A stretch of DNA of 37,912 bases from Euryarchaeota archaeon UBA552 (GCA_002499585.1 DAMH01000010.1:1-37912); one strand, 5' to 3'; positions 7,942 to 16,303 are shown, numbered from the stretch's first letter. The notes: generated from the sequence alone by a model not told the origin. A program made the numbers and translations.

Positions 7942-10232
7942 GGTATTTTGATATGTTTATTTTACAATCAGATTACTCAACTGCTGGAGATCAAGAACAG
8001 GCAATAAGGGAGCTTGTTGGTCAAATTCAGACCGGTCAGGAAAGGTGCGTTCTGCTTGGAGTAACTGGTTCGGGAAAGACCTTTGCCATGGCCAATATAA
8101 TTCAGAAATTACAGATGCCCACGCTAATCCTATCTCACAACAAAACCTTGGCTCGGCAAATCTGGCAAGAGATGAGTGAACTGTTCCCAAAAAATGCCGT
8201 TGAGTATTTTGTCAGCTACTATGACTACTATCAACCAGAAGCATATCTCCCGAACAGGGACTTGTACATCGATAAGGAATTACAAATGAATGAAAGAATC
8301 GAACAAGAGCGGTTTTCCACCGTTGCGTCACTAGTTTCAAGACCAGATGTGATTGCTGTTGGGACAGTATCAACCATCTACGGTCTGAATCCCCCTGAAG
8401 TATTCCAAGAACGCCACCTACAATTATTCAAAGGACAAAAAATAGAGCCAAGAGAGGCGGTCTCTGAACTCGTATCGTTGCAATACAGAAGAGTCAGTGG
8501 AGACCTTGCAAGAGGAGATATAAGACTCAGAGGGGAGGTTTTGGATATTTGGATGCCGAGCAGAGATGATCCCATAAGGGTGAGATTTGGGTGGGACGGA
8601 ATAGAGAGACTGCAGGTTTGTGAAGCGGTGAGCTGGGAGCCTCTGGACGAGATTGAAGAGGCTTGGATACACCCGAGACAATTCTACATGACTGATGAAG
8701 ACAGGTTCTCCACGGCTATTGAGAACATCGAACATGAACTCGATGAACGAGCTCGCTGGTTCGAGTCCAAAGGAATGGATCTAGAGGCGCATAGAATTGA
8801 ACAAAGGACAAAATTTGATCTGGAAATGTTGCAAGAACTTGGCTCCTGCAAAGGAGTTGAGAACTATTCAAGACACTTTGATGGCAGAGATGTGGGGGAA
8901 AGGCCCTTCTGTCTGCTGGATTTCTTTTCAACGAATGCAGAGACATTCCAAGGTAACCCAGACCAATACCTGGTCATAATGGACGAGAGTCACGTTACGC
9001 TACCACAGGTAGGAGGAATGTATGCAGGGGACCTGGCAAGAAAAAGAAACCTGGTAGAACATGGTTTTAGGCTCCCGTGCGCCTATGACAACAGACCTCT
9101 GAGGATCGATGAATTCCAGAATCTCATACCGCAAATGCTCTACGTCAGCGCTACACCGGGAGAAAGAGAATTCAGACACCTCGCTGAAGTCACAGGGCAG
9201 GAAGTACCTAGGGGCCTTCTTCATGCTGCTTCAATGGGGGGAGCCGGAAAGGGCGATTTGCCGAAGAGGGAGGGGAGCAATTCTATTGAAGATATCATCA
9301 GTTCAATAGACGGAATCGCTAAGATGGAAATTAGACCGACGGGTTTGTTAGATCCAAAGATCGAGGTCCGAACTACCGAGGGGCAGGTGCAGGACCTACT
9401 AAGTGAAATTAACAAGAGGATAAGAGCAGATCAGCGAGTACTAGTCACGGTTCTGACAATAAAATTTGCAGAAGAGGTATCTGAATATCTCCAAGGTATG
9501 GGAATCAAGGCCCATTACCTACATTCTGAGATTGACACGCTTGAGAGATCTGAGATCATCAAGGCATTGAGGCTTGGACACATAGATGTCATTGTGGGCA
9601 TAAATCTACTCAGGGAGGGGCTCGACATCCCAGAGGTTTCATTGGTAGCCATTTTCGATGCGGCAGCTCAAGGTTTCCTCAGGAATGAAAGGAGTTTACT
9701 TCAGACAATTGGAAGAGCTGCGAGGAATGCAGAAGGTAGCGTCATCCTTTATGCAGACACGATATCACCCGCGATGGAAGGGGCAATTCGACAAACCGCG
9801 GAGCGTAGAAAGCGGCAGGAAATGTATAATGAAGAAAACGGAATCGTCCCGAGAACAATTCGTAAATCATTGCCCACCATGGGCGAGGAAACGCCCGATC
9901 TACTCGCTGGCGTTGCGGGTCGCGGCGTCAAAGGCGGACGAAGGCTTGTAGCAAAGAAGCAGGGGACTAAGGATATTTCCTCATTTGCTAAAAAGTTCGA
10001 CTTAGGAACAGGATCGTGGACTTCCTCAGAAACAGTACTGGAGCTTGTCTCACAGCCGGAATATGATTCTGAGATTACTTACAAGACAGCGGAGACAGAC
10101 CAATCGGATGTTACTTCAAAGATCATTAAGAAGCTGGAGAAGGAAATGAAAGCGGCTGCCTCAAGATTAGATTTCGAGAGGGCTGCCGCTATTCGTGACA
10201 GAATTGCAGAGATAAGGGAAGCGACCAATTGA
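7938..10232 (+). CDS. uvrB: Excinuclease ABC subunit B (UvrB)
   Basis: A 764-residue UvrB, the DNA damage-verifying helicase-like subunit of nucleotide excision repair. The N-terminus has the GDQEQAI motif and Walker A GVTGSGKT (residues 41-48). The damage-probing beta-hairpin is present as VSYYDYYQPEAYLP with the following NERIEQERFST. Walker B appears as VIMDESHVTLPQ, motif V/VI as GINLLREGLDIPEVSLV and QTIGRAARN, and the C-terminal UVR coiled coil as LEKEMKAAASRLDFERAAAIRDR (partial form DFERAAAIRD). It is about 90 residues longer than E. coli UvrB (673). One extra stretch of about 40 residues sits between SATPG and RPTGLLDP, and the linker before UVR is long. The gene overlaps the prenyltransferase by four bases. 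UvrA and UvrC must lie elsewhere. Alternative start: ATG 7953. Confidence 0.97.
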   Translation: MRYFDMFILQSDYSTAGDQEQAIRELVGQIQTGQERCVLLGVTGSGKTFAMANIIQKLQMPTLILSHNKTLARQIWQEMSELFPKNAVEYFVSYYDYYQPEAYLPNRDLYIDKELQMNERIEQERFSTVASLVSRPDVIAVGTVSTIYGLNPPEVFQERHLQLFKGQKIEPREAVSELVSLQYRRVSGDLARGDIRLRGEVLDIWMPSRDDPIRVRFGWDGIERLQVCEAVSWEPLDEIEEAWIHPRQFYMTDEDRFSTAIENIEHELDERARWFESKGMDLEAHRIEQRTKFDLEMLQELGSCKGVENYSRHFDGRDVGERPFCLLDFFSTNAETFQGNPDQYLVIMDESHVTLPQVGGMYAGDLARKRNLVEHGFRLPCAYDNRPLRIDEFQNLIPQMLYVSATPGEREFRHLAEVTGQEVPRGLLHAASMGGAGKGDLPKREGSNSIEDIISSIDGIAKMEIRPTGLLDPKIEVRTTEGQVQDLLSEINKRIRADQRVLVTVLTIKFAEEVSEYLQGMGIKAHYLHSEIDTLERSEIIKALRLGHIDVIVGINLLREGLDIPEVSLVAIFDAAAQGFLRNERSLLQTIGRAARNAEGSVILYADTISPAMEGAIRQTAERRKRQEMYNEENGIVPRTIRKSLPTMGEETPDLLAGVAGRGVKGGRRLVAKKQGTKDISSFAKKFDLGTGSWTSSETVLELVSQPEYDSEITYKTAETDQSDVTSKIIKKLEKEMKAAASRLDFERAAAIRDRIAEIREATN

Positions 10233-10256
10233 AAACTTCATGCTCGATCCAATCGC

Positions 10257-11237
10257 ATGGGAGATTACAATCCAGAGGCATTTGATCGGCCTGTGCGCGA
10301 TTACGATTTTAGTACAATGAGAAGTACTGACGACCTTATACGGCAAATGGGCGATGCAGGAGGTTTCACCGCACCAAAGTTGACGATGGCACGGGATTTG
10401 CTGGGTTCTATGTTCGCAGAATCTACGGATCCCAATGTTGTAAACTGGCTTTCCTTCCCCGCCGCGCTGTGTGCAACGGGAACAAGGGGATTCTTTTTGG
10501 AATTGATCAAGCGGAAATTAGTGCACATAGTAATTACAACATGTGGAACGCTAGACCACGATCTGGCAAGGACATACAGGGACTACTTCCACGGTGACTT
10601 CAATTTGGACGATGTTGCGTTGGGGGAAATCGGATTGAACCGGCTGGGAAATGTAATTATCCCGAACGAGTGTTACGGGGATATACTGGAGCAAAAGGTC
10701 CTCCCATGGATTGAAGAAATTGATTCAGAGCGATCCCGTAAAAATGAATCCTCATGGTCTGGTTTTGGCACCGTGCAGCTCTGCTGGGCATTGGGAGATC
10801 GGATCGAGGACGAGAGTAGTATTCTCCATTGGGCTGCCAAGAATCGGATCCCCATTGTCGTCCCGGGTATTACAGACGGTTCGATAGGAGCACAATTGTT
10901 TATGCACAGACAGAAAAATCCGTCTTTCATGATGGATATCTTAGCAGACGAGCAGATATGCTCAGACATGTCATGGACTGCGAAAAAGTCCAATGCACTA
11001 ATGGTTGGAGGCGGGATAAGCAAGCATCACGTGATATGGTGGAATCAATATCGGGGCGGGCTGGACTCAGCAGTAGGGATATCTACGGCTCCTGAATATG
11101 ACGGCTCCCTCTCGGGTGCACGTCTCAAGGAGGCAATATCATGGGGCAAGATAAGACCTGATGCCCCGCAAGTGTTGATTGAAGGTGAGGCGAGTCTGAT
11201 ATTGCCGATACTCGGGGCGTCCATATTCGGGTATTGA
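10257..11237 (+). CDS. dys: Deoxyhypusine synthase
   Basis: A 326-residue protein with the deoxyhypusine synthase fold signatures. The N-terminal half has ITTCGTLDHDLAR, an NAD-binding region. Further on are PIVVPGITDGSIGAQ and NALMVGGGISKHH. The C-terminal segment YDGSLSGARLKEAISWGKI carries the catalytic lysine in WGK, the residue that forms the enzyme-substrate imine in the human enzyme. The enzyme transfers the aminobutyl group of spermidine to a lysine of translation factor aIF5A, in the cytoplasm, using NAD. It follows uvrB by 24 bases in the same direction. No clear Shine-Dalgarno precedes ATG 10257, so it may be coupled to uvrB or made from a leaderless transcript. Confidence 0.95.
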   Translation: MGDYNPEAFDRPVRDYDFSTMRSTDDLIRQMGDAGGFTAPKLTMARDLLGSMFAESTDPNVVNWLSFPAALCATGTRGFFLELIKRKLVHIVITTCGTLDHDLARTYRDYFHGDFNLDDVALGEIGLNRLGNVIIPNECYGDILEQKVLPWIEEIDSERSRKNESSWSGFGTVQLCWALGDRIEDESSILHWAAKNRIPIVVPGITDGSIGAQLFMHRQKNPSFMMDILADEQICSDMSWTAKKSNALMVGGGISKHHVIWWNQYRGGLDSAVGISTAPEYDGSLSGARLKEAISWGKIRPDAPQVLIEGEASLILPILGASIFGY

Positions 11238-11278
11238 CATAGAGAACGTTCAAAGGGTAATCTACACTCGGCGTGGCT

Positions 11279-11458
11279 ATGTCTATTGCAGATATGGTAC
11301 AGAAGATGATTGATGATTTGAATGAGACCATGGCGGATGCTGCTAAGTCCGACAAGGGTAACAATGCGGCCATGACCAGGGTTAGAAAGGCAATGCAGGC
11401 CGCAAAAGGCGCTGCTCAAGATGTCCGCATGAAGATCAGCAGCATCAGAAACGGATAA
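11279..11458 (+). CDS. Small Hc1-like histone H1 protein
   Basis: A 59-residue protein rich in Ala, Lys and Met that is predicted to be mostly helical. The central segment KGNNAAMTRVRKAMQAAKG and the following AQDVRMKISSI closely match, from memory, the small histone H1-like proteins of Bacteroidetes and the N-terminal region of chlamydial Hc1 (KGNKAA--RVR pattern). In those families the protein binds DNA and compacts the nucleoid. No lysine-rich C-terminal tail is present, as in the short bacterial form. GTG 11273 is an alternative start adding two residues. It lies 41 bases after the deoxyhypusine synthase gene and converges with the minus-strand gene ending at 11467. The nucleoid role in this organism is inference. 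Confidence 0.72.
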   Translation: MSIADMVQKMIDDLNETMADAAKSDKGNNAAMTRVRKAMQAAKGAAQDVRMKISSIRNG

Positions 11459-11466
11459 ATTGTCTG

Positions 11467-12138
11467 TCACTCAATAGTGGCTAGAACTCGCATTATTGTG
11501 AGTCTCAATGATCCGGACGGTCTCCAGCCGTCAGGCTCCCCACAGGACCTCATTAGCGAGTCTATGTCCGCCAAATCTGGTCTGAGGACAGTATCGACCT
11601 CTCTTGGTGCGGACTGCAATGGCGGCTCCGAAAGAGTGGATACAGTATGACTGCCCTCCCTAGATGCTTGGAACCTCGACCACAAATGCTCCACTTCTCG
11701 AAATAGTGATTTATCCGACCATGGCCTTCTCCCAGACATGAGAATTGGTCTCTCGATCGATGAAAGTCTACCCGACATAACCATGGTTCTTATTGAATTC
11801 GCAACGTAGTCCGCGGGCAACCAGAACCTCGGTTCGGAATACTGGTAACGATATTCATTACCGTTGACAACGTTGGCGATAAGGTTGTGAAAATCCCCGT
11901 TACTCCAGACCGGGTCATCTATGGAAGTCACCACATCCCGCAAGAGTATTGACGGAGATTTTGTTGGGATTGGATTCCTCCAGTCAAATATCGAAAGACT
12001 CGAAGCCTCAACCCCCAGGCCGATTTCGACTGGTTCCGATCTATGTCGTACAGAAACCGGGAACGAATCGTTTAGTCGCTGGGAAATTTCATCTTTCAAT
12101 GGGCCGTCATGACCTATGATTGATGCAAATTTTGCCAA
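11467..12138 (-). CDS. Conserved-looking protein of unknown function (223 aa)
   Basis: Not recognised. The product is soluble, with no signal peptide or membrane segment. It has a short Gly-containing opening (FASIIGHDGPLKDEI), a middle part rich in aromatic residues (NEYRYQYSEPRFWLPADYV), a Ser/Arg-rich linker and a C-terminal helical end. No Walker or metal motif is visible. The predicted start is TTG 12138, preceded by a strong GGGAGGT at 12142-12148 with a short three-base spacer. It begins ten bases after the aminotransferase stop, so the two genes are probably translated from one message. The context hints at a partner or accessory of that aminotransferase, but nothing in the sequence shows it. 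The reality of the gene is supported by the ribosome site and full-length open frame. Confidence 0.7.
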   Translation of the reverse strand: MAKFASIIGHDGPLKDEISQRLNDSFPVSVRHRSEPVEIGLGVEASSLSIFDWRNPIPTKSPSILLRDVVTSIDDPVWSNGDFHNLIANVVNGNEYRYQYSEPRFWLPADYVANSIRTMVMSGRLSSIERPILMSGRRPWSDKSLFREVEHLWSRFQASREGSHTVSTLSEPPLQSAPREVDTVLRPDLADIDSLMRSCGEPDGWRPSGSLRLTIMRVLATIE

Positions 12139-12141
12139 ATG

Positions 12142-12148
12142 ACCTCCC
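12142..12148 (-). promoter_or_regulatory. Ribosome binding site between aminotransferase and unknown gene
   Basis: GGGAGGT starts directly after the aminotransferase stop (TGA, 12149-12151) and lies three bases before TTG 12138. It supports the non-ATG start and translational coupling of the two genes. Confidence 0.55.
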
Positions 12149-13663
12149 TCACATATTGGGAACGGCTATCTCAAGCTCATGTTTTTCCTCTTCAAATGTG
12201 TTTAAACAGTCCTCAACTATTGAAATTATCATATCGATCTCCTCGGATGATAGGTAGAAATGTGGAGTGAATCTCAGTGCATTTGTCCCTCCATGAATCA
12301 CTCCAAGTCCCCTTTTCCTACACCATTGTTCGACGCCTTCAACGCCCACGACGGGGAATCTCTGGGGATCCAATTCTGCTGATACCAACAGACCTGTTCC
12401 TTGTACTTGGGTAATACAGTCAGGGACTCTATGTGAAAGTGCCTTGAGTTTCTCTACGAATTCTACACCTCTTTCTTTGATATTCTTCCTGAGGTCGTCG
12501 TCTATCCTTTGTAGTACTGAAATTGCTGTTTCTAGCGCTCGGGGATTCGTTGTCATTGTGTTTCCATAAATGCCCACAGCATATAGATCAGCAGCCCTTT
12601 TGCTGAGCCCTAGGACTGAGAGGGGGTATTGTCCGGCATTCAGAGCTTTGGACCATGTCTCGAAATCTGGAACTTCGCAATCCTCGAAGCCCTCATAATC
12701 TACTATGCTGAGGCATCCCTGGCCCCTGATGCCCGCCTGAATTGAATCAATCAGGACTAGAGAACCGTGTTCTTTGGCCAATGAGATTGCCCGATCGTAG
12801 AAATCCCTGTCAAGGCACAGCCCAGGATTGCCCTCCCCCATTACAGGTTCCATGGCAATCAGCTCGATGAATGCACCCTCTCTATCAGCCTCTTCAAAAA
12901 CTTCGCTAATACCCTTCATGTCGTTAGGTTGGACGAATTTCACATCACCCCTGCTGCGGAAAGAGGCCAATTTTTTCTGGTACTTCGGGAGGCAGGAGCT
13001 GGATATTGATGCGGGCCTATCGGTCCTTCCATGAAAGCCGGATGATAGAGCCAGTGTCCATATTTTCTTCCCCTCGTGTTTACCGCCCTTGTCGGTCATG
13101 ATCCTTGCGTTAATATCTGATATCCGCATGGCCACTGTTACCGATTCTGACCCACTGTTCATGCAGATGAAGCGATTGAATGGACAAGTGCCTCTGGTAT
13201 GGCCTACCTCCTTCTTTATTGAATCAGCGAATCTTTTGTGGGTTACCGAGGGCGTCATGACGTTGGCCATCACATGGGATTCGGACATGGATGACATAAC
13301 CTCGGCGGGCCCATGTCCCATTCCGAGCATGCCATACCCTCCGTTGTCATGTATCACAGCTCCATGTGCCGTAATTATCCATGGGCCCTTAGCTGCCAGC
13401 GGGATGTACGGATTGACGGTTGAAGGCTCGTAGAAGTTGACGTAATCTTTCTGCAATTCCATGGCGAATTCGCTTTCTGTTAGTCTCATTAGTAGCTCCT
13501 CGATTTCTGCATCCAATTTTGACCTATTTTGAACTGCTTGTTCCAATGCGATGTTAAGATTTGGATCTGTGTCCAGGAATTGTTGAATCAAATCATCATT
13601 CAAACCCGGAGTGTTTGCTTGGCCGGAGTGAGTTCTGAGGTGCACTAACCTGCTGTCCATCAT
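12149..13663 (-). CDS. Class-III pyridoxal-phosphate aminotransferase
   Basis: A 504-residue PLP enzyme. The core motifs of class-III (ornithine/GABA-type) aminotransferases are present. They are MNSGSESVTVAMR for cofactor phosphate binding, SSGFHGRTD for the aromatic/His-Gly-Arg segment, and DSIQAGIRGQG, where the usual DEVQ is DSIQ. The lysine expected to bind PLP is in FETWSKALNAGQYP. The C-terminal part ends with NALRFTPHFYLS, typical of substrate-carboxylate binding. About 80 N-terminal residues precede the usual start of the fold. The family moves amino groups from omega-amines or amino acids to 2-oxoglutarate or pyruvate; the substrate cannot be fixed here. The upstream region is very AT-rich. 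GAGG lies just before the tandem ATGs at 13663 and 13660. Confidence 0.88.
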   Translation of the reverse strand: MMDSRLVHLRTHSGQANTPGLNDDLIQQFLDTDPNLNIALEQAVQNRSKLDAEIEELLMRLTESEFAMELQKDYVNFYEPSTVNPYIPLAAKGPWIITAHGAVIHDNGGYGMLGMGHGPAEVMSSMSESHVMANVMTPSVTHKRFADSIKKEVGHTRGTCPFNRFICMNSGSESVTVAMRISDINARIMTDKGGKHEGKKIWTLALSSGFHGRTDRPASISSSCLPKYQKKLASFRSRGDVKFVQPNDMKGISEVFEEADREGAFIELIAMEPVMGEGNPGLCLDRDFYDRAISLAKEHGSLVLIDSIQAGIRGQGCLSIVDYEGFEDCEVPDFETWSKALNAGQYPLSVLGLSKRAADLYAVGIYGNTMTTNPRALETAISVLQRIDDDLRKNIKERGVEFVEKLKALSHRVPDCITQVQGTGLLVSAELDPQRFPVVGVEGVEQWCRKRGLGVIHGGTNALRFTPHFYLSSEEIDMIISIVEDCLNTFEEEKHELEIAVPNM

Positions 13664-13740
13664 GGTCCTCAGGCAAGGTGAGTCAAATGAAGATTCGCCA
13701 ATCTAGTGCCATCCCTAGGTTGATCCATGATTCCAGTTAA

Positions 13741-13850
13741 AGGTTTGAAACACATCCTAAATATGAAAATATAATTTTAAAATTTGAATTCAATTTTTTA
13801 CTATATTTGTAAATTTGCAATTGTAAAATTAAAAATACTTCAGCATTGAT
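13741..13850. promoter_or_regulatory. AT-rich divergent promoter region
   Basis: This lies in the 256-base gap between the aminotransferase (minus) and the PRC-barrel gene (plus). Positions 13761-13840 hold only 9 G or C among 80 bases. Several TATA-like runs occur on both strands, and a perfect ten-base palindrome (TTGAATTCAA, 13784-13793) sits inside a longer imperfect one. It probably drives both genes; the palindrome could be an operator. No ORF or RNA was recognised here. Confidence 0.5.
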
Positions 13851-13907
13851 TATATGCCGAGTTGTTGCTCTGGGGTTGAAGATCGAGGGCAAGTGGGGTG
13901 CAGGATC

Positions 13908-13913
13908 GGAGGG
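13908..13913 (+). promoter_or_regulatory. Ribosome binding site for the PRC-barrel gene
   Basis: GGAGGG six to seven bases before ATG 13920. It favours this start over the in-frame ATG at 13854, which would add 22 Cys/Gly-rich residues. Confidence 0.65.
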
Positions 13914-13919
13914 TCAGAG

Positions 13920-14489
13920 ATGAGTGAAAAATTAGAAATCCAAGAGCTATTGCAAAAAGAAGTGTATGTGGGAGAAACTCTGGTGGGAGTTATAGTCGGC
14001 GAGCGTTTCCACCCAAGAGACGAATTTGTAAAATCAATGAGAATACAAGTCCTGGGCGGAGTCGCGGAAGAATATATGCGAAAGCCGGCTGACCATGCTC
14101 CACTTCACAAAGAGCTTGTCCACAGCATTCGTCCTGATGGCTCTGTAAGGCTTTCGAAATCTATGCGAGAGCTACAGAGAAGATGGAGAAATACTATCCG
14201 AATAGATGAACAGTTGTGGGCACCGGATGAGTTGATGGATCGGGCCGTAATGGATAACGACGGCGTGGACATAGGAAACGTTGTCGACCTAATCAAAGTA
14301 AAAAGGACTTACAGAGGTGTGATAGTGAATGTACATGGAGTTCTGCAAAGGAAAATGGGATTACAGGAGAGAATCATAATTCCGGTGACACAATTGGCGA
14401 GAACAACTGCATATTTGGATGAGATCATTCTTCGTTGTCCCGTAGCCAGGCTGGTAACCCTGCCAAGCTACCTACAATTGAACGATTGA
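13920..14489 (+). CDS. PRC-barrel-like domain protein of unknown role
   Basis: A soluble 189-residue protein. The C-terminal half (about residues 104-170) has the pattern of a PRC-barrel: AVMDNDGVDIGNVVDLIKV, then RGVIVNVHGVLQ and IIIPVTQL, with alternating short strands and a closing IP-x-x-x-L. The N-terminal half has an ETLVGVIVGERF stretch and may form a second small barrel, followed by a charged helical linker. PRC-barrels bind RNA or proteins in RimM, and serve as photosynthetic or cell-division adaptors elsewhere. No specific function can be given. The gene is alone on its strand between an AT-rich divergent promoter and a tRNA on the opposite strand. Confidence 0.68.
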   Translation: MSEKLEIQELLQKEVYVGETLVGVIVGERFHPRDEFVKSMRIQVLGGVAEEYMRKPADHAPLHKELVHSIRPDGSVRLSKSMRELQRRWRNTIRIDEQLWAPDELMDRAVMDNDGVDIGNVVDLIKVKRTYRGVIVNVHGVLQRKMGLQERIIIPVTQLARTTAYLDEIILRCPVARLVTLPSYLQLND

Positions 14490-14494
14490 GATTA

Positions 14495-14572
14495 TGGTGG
14501 GCATGGCAGGATTTGAACCTGCGGCCTCCCGGTTATCAGCCGGGTGCTCCAGCCAAGCTAAGCTACACGCCC
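14495..14572 (-). tRNA. tRNA-Ile (anticodon GAT), CCA encoded
   Basis: The minus strand folds into a full cloverleaf without an intron. The acceptor stem pairs GGGCGTG with CATGCCC (one G-U). The D-stem is GCTT/GAGC, the anticodon stem CCGG(C)/CCGG type with loop CTGATAA giving anticodon GAT, and the T-arm is GCAGG-TTCAAAT-CCTGC. The discriminator is A at 14498, followed by CCA at 14495-14497, so the CCA tail appears genome-encoded. It lies between two plus-strand genes, head-on to both. Confidence 0.95.
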
Positions 14573-14683
14573 TGAGCGAGTCGTCCTGAGGCGGTTCCGA
14601 TTTGAAGGTGCTTATTATCGGACGTTGATTTGTGCATCCATGTCCGGCAAGGTCATGAGTAACATGTCCTTCGCGGAGATCAG

Positions 14684-15619
14684 ATGCCCGTCATCAGTGG
14701 CTCCAATTGCCGTGACGTTGCAGTGGCTCTCTCGAATGAAATGGGTATGCATTACATCCCAGCAGAGACGCGACGTTTTCCCGACGGGGAGGGATATCTA
14801 AAGACCCCTTCCAAGGAATTTTCATCCATAAGATCGGAACCTGTTGTTGTAGTGTCATCAACATTTCCGGACAATGGCATTATTCAGACTATGATGTTGC
14901 TTGCAGGCGTCGCTGATATCCAGAAAGGCGACCTTGCCAATTTGAAAGAGGAAGGGGACCAGGTCATGGAGGATTTGGGCAGGAAAATCATTCTGGCCAT
15001 TCCGTATTATGGCTATGCTCGGCAAGATAAGCGATTCTCAGCAGGAGAAGTTGTGGCAGCGGAAGTTATTGCAACCCATCTCTCAGGGGCGTGTGAGGGC
15101 ATCGTAATCCTCGACATTCATGAGCCCAAAGTTTTGGAAGCTATAGAACACCCAATCTCGTGTGTTACTGCTGTTCCAGAACTGGCTGAGTGGTTGGGTG
15201 GCCAAGTAAGGCCAGATTTCATACTCTCGCCAGACAAGGGGGCCGTAGATAGGGCAAAAAATGTTGCAGAGTTGATCGGAGTGCCTCACAGTTATCTGGA
15301 GAAGACCAGGATTGACGCGCACCACATAGAACACACTCCAAAAGACCTTGACGTATCAGGAAAAATAGTCGCTATTGTTGACGATATGATAAGCACTGGA
15401 GGAACTATCTGCAAAGCTAGTGATGCACTCAGGAGACAAGGGGCTGTGGAAGTGCATGCTGCATGTACGCACGGCCTTTTCACAGCAGGTGCCTTGACCC
15501 GTCTGGCCAAACACGTGGATGGTGTTCATAGCACTGACTCACTCTCCAACCCAAGGGCAGTTGTATCTGGCGCTCCAGCCTTGGCACGTGGTGTCAGCGA
15601 TCTTATCGACAGGCTCTAA
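14684..15619 (+). CDS. prs: Ribose-phosphate pyrophosphokinase (PRPP synthase)
   Basis: A 311-residue PRPP synthase of archaeal length. It shows RRFPDGEGYLK near the ATP/ribose region, YYGYARQDKRFSAGE, the flexible-loop KTRIDAHH segment and DIHEPKVLEAIEHP. The PRPP-binding loop is VAIVDDMISTGGTICKAS. The enzyme makes 5-phosphoribosyl 1-diphosphate from ribose 5-phosphate and ATP, feeding purine, pyrimidine, histidine and tryptophan synthesis. ATG 14684 is preceded by GGAG six bases upstream. It leads a plus-strand run into the L7Ae ribosomal cluster. The pyrB/pyrI genes of the same nucleotide pathway are about 4 kb away on the other strand. Confidence 0.96.
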   Translation: MPVISGSNCRDVAVALSNEMGMHYIPAETRRFPDGEGYLKTPSKEFSSIRSEPVVVVSSTFPDNGIIQTMMLLAGVADIQKGDLANLKEEGDQVMEDLGRKIILAIPYYGYARQDKRFSAGEVVAAEVIATHLSGACEGIVILDIHEPKVLEAIEHPISCVTAVPELAEWLGGQVRPDFILSPDKGAVDRAKNVAELIGVPHSYLEKTRIDAHHIEHTPKDLDVSGKIVAIVDDMISTGGTICKASDALRRQGAVEVHAACTHGLFTAGALTRLAKHVDGVHSTDSLSNPRAVVSGAPALARGVSDLIDRL

Positions 15620-15691
15620 TTTGATGATGTTGCAGCGGTGTGTTTATACAGGCCGCGTTCAGCGAGAGGACACCGCAAGAGGATGATTCCG

Positions 15692-16072
15692 ATGACTGTA
15701 CACGTTGCTTTTGAAACCCCGCAAGACGTTCACGAGATAGTATATGAGATGGTTAAAGCCCTGGGAAAGGATGGTAGAGGCTCCCTCAAAAAGGGGGCAA
15801 ATGAAGTCACTAAGGCCGCAGAAAGGGGAACTGCAAGGATGGTTGTCATGGCAGAGGATGTTAATCCCAGTGAGCTTCTCGCACACATCCCCATGATATG
15901 CAAGGAGAAGTCGATACCTTTCATGTACGTCCCCGACCAGAGCTACCTCGCTGAGGCTGCCGGCATGTCAGAGGGAACGAAGACTGCTGCAGTTGCGGTT
16001 GTGGACGTCAAAAAGGACGGCGAAGATCGTTTTAATGAAGTCAAGGGTCATTTTGAGACCCTATCAGCATGA
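15692..16072 (+). CDS. rpl7ae: Ribosomal protein L7Ae (K-turn RNA binding)
   Basis: About 126 residues from ATG 15692. The family motif LKKGANEVTKAAERGTARMVV is visible in part as KKGANEVTKAAERGTA, followed by AEDVNPSELLAHIP and the C-terminal hydrophobic/Pro segment. In archaea L7Ae binds K-turn RNA in the 50S subunit, box C/D and H/ACA guide RNPs and RNase P. The frame is open up to 15638, and ATG 15683 is also possible; AGAGG upstream fits 15692 best, and family proteins start close to this point. S28e follows by 12 bases and L24e by 13 more, the conserved archaeal order. Confidence 0.95.
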   Translation: MTVHVAFETPQDVHEIVYEMVKALGKDGRGSLKKGANEVTKAAERGTARMVVMAEDVNPSELLAHIPMICKEKSIPFMYVPDQSYLAEAAGMSEGTKTAAVAVVDVKKDGEDRFNEVKGHFETLSA

Positions 16073-16084
16073 GGTGTTTGATTC

Positions 16085-16303
16085 ATGTCGCAAGAATCGT
16101 GGCCAGCTGAAGTGGTAGAGGTCGTCGGTCGAACCGGCATGACAGGTGAGGCTACACAAGTAAAAGTCAGAGTAAATGATTCCCCCAACCCAAGGGACAT
16201 CGGACGCATTATCACAAGGAATGTCGTCGGGCCTGTTAGAATAGGGGATATATTGATGCTCAAGGATACAGGAAGAGAAGCTAGAAAGCTGGGCGCTCGT
16301 TAA
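16085..16303 (+). CDS. rps28e: Ribosomal protein S28e
   Basis: A 72-residue protein beginning MSQESWPAEVVEVVGRTG. The family hallmark QVKVRVNDSPNPRDIGRIITRNV is clear (for example NPRDIGRIITRNV), then GPVRIGDILML and a Leu-Gly-Ala-Arg basic end. It is a small-subunit protein shared by archaea and eukaryotes, with an OB-type fold near the mRNA exit. The length is normal. It lies between L7Ae and L24e as expected for the archaeal cluster. Confidence 0.97.
   Translation: MSQESWPAEVVEVVGRTGMTGEATQVKVRVNDSPNPRDIGRIITRNVVGPVRIGDILMLKDTGREARKLGAR

Noticed and set aside
13741..13850. AT-rich region as a replication origin
   Set aside because: No cdc6/orc1 gene and no repeated origin-recognition boxes were seen nearby; it is better explained as a divergent promoter.
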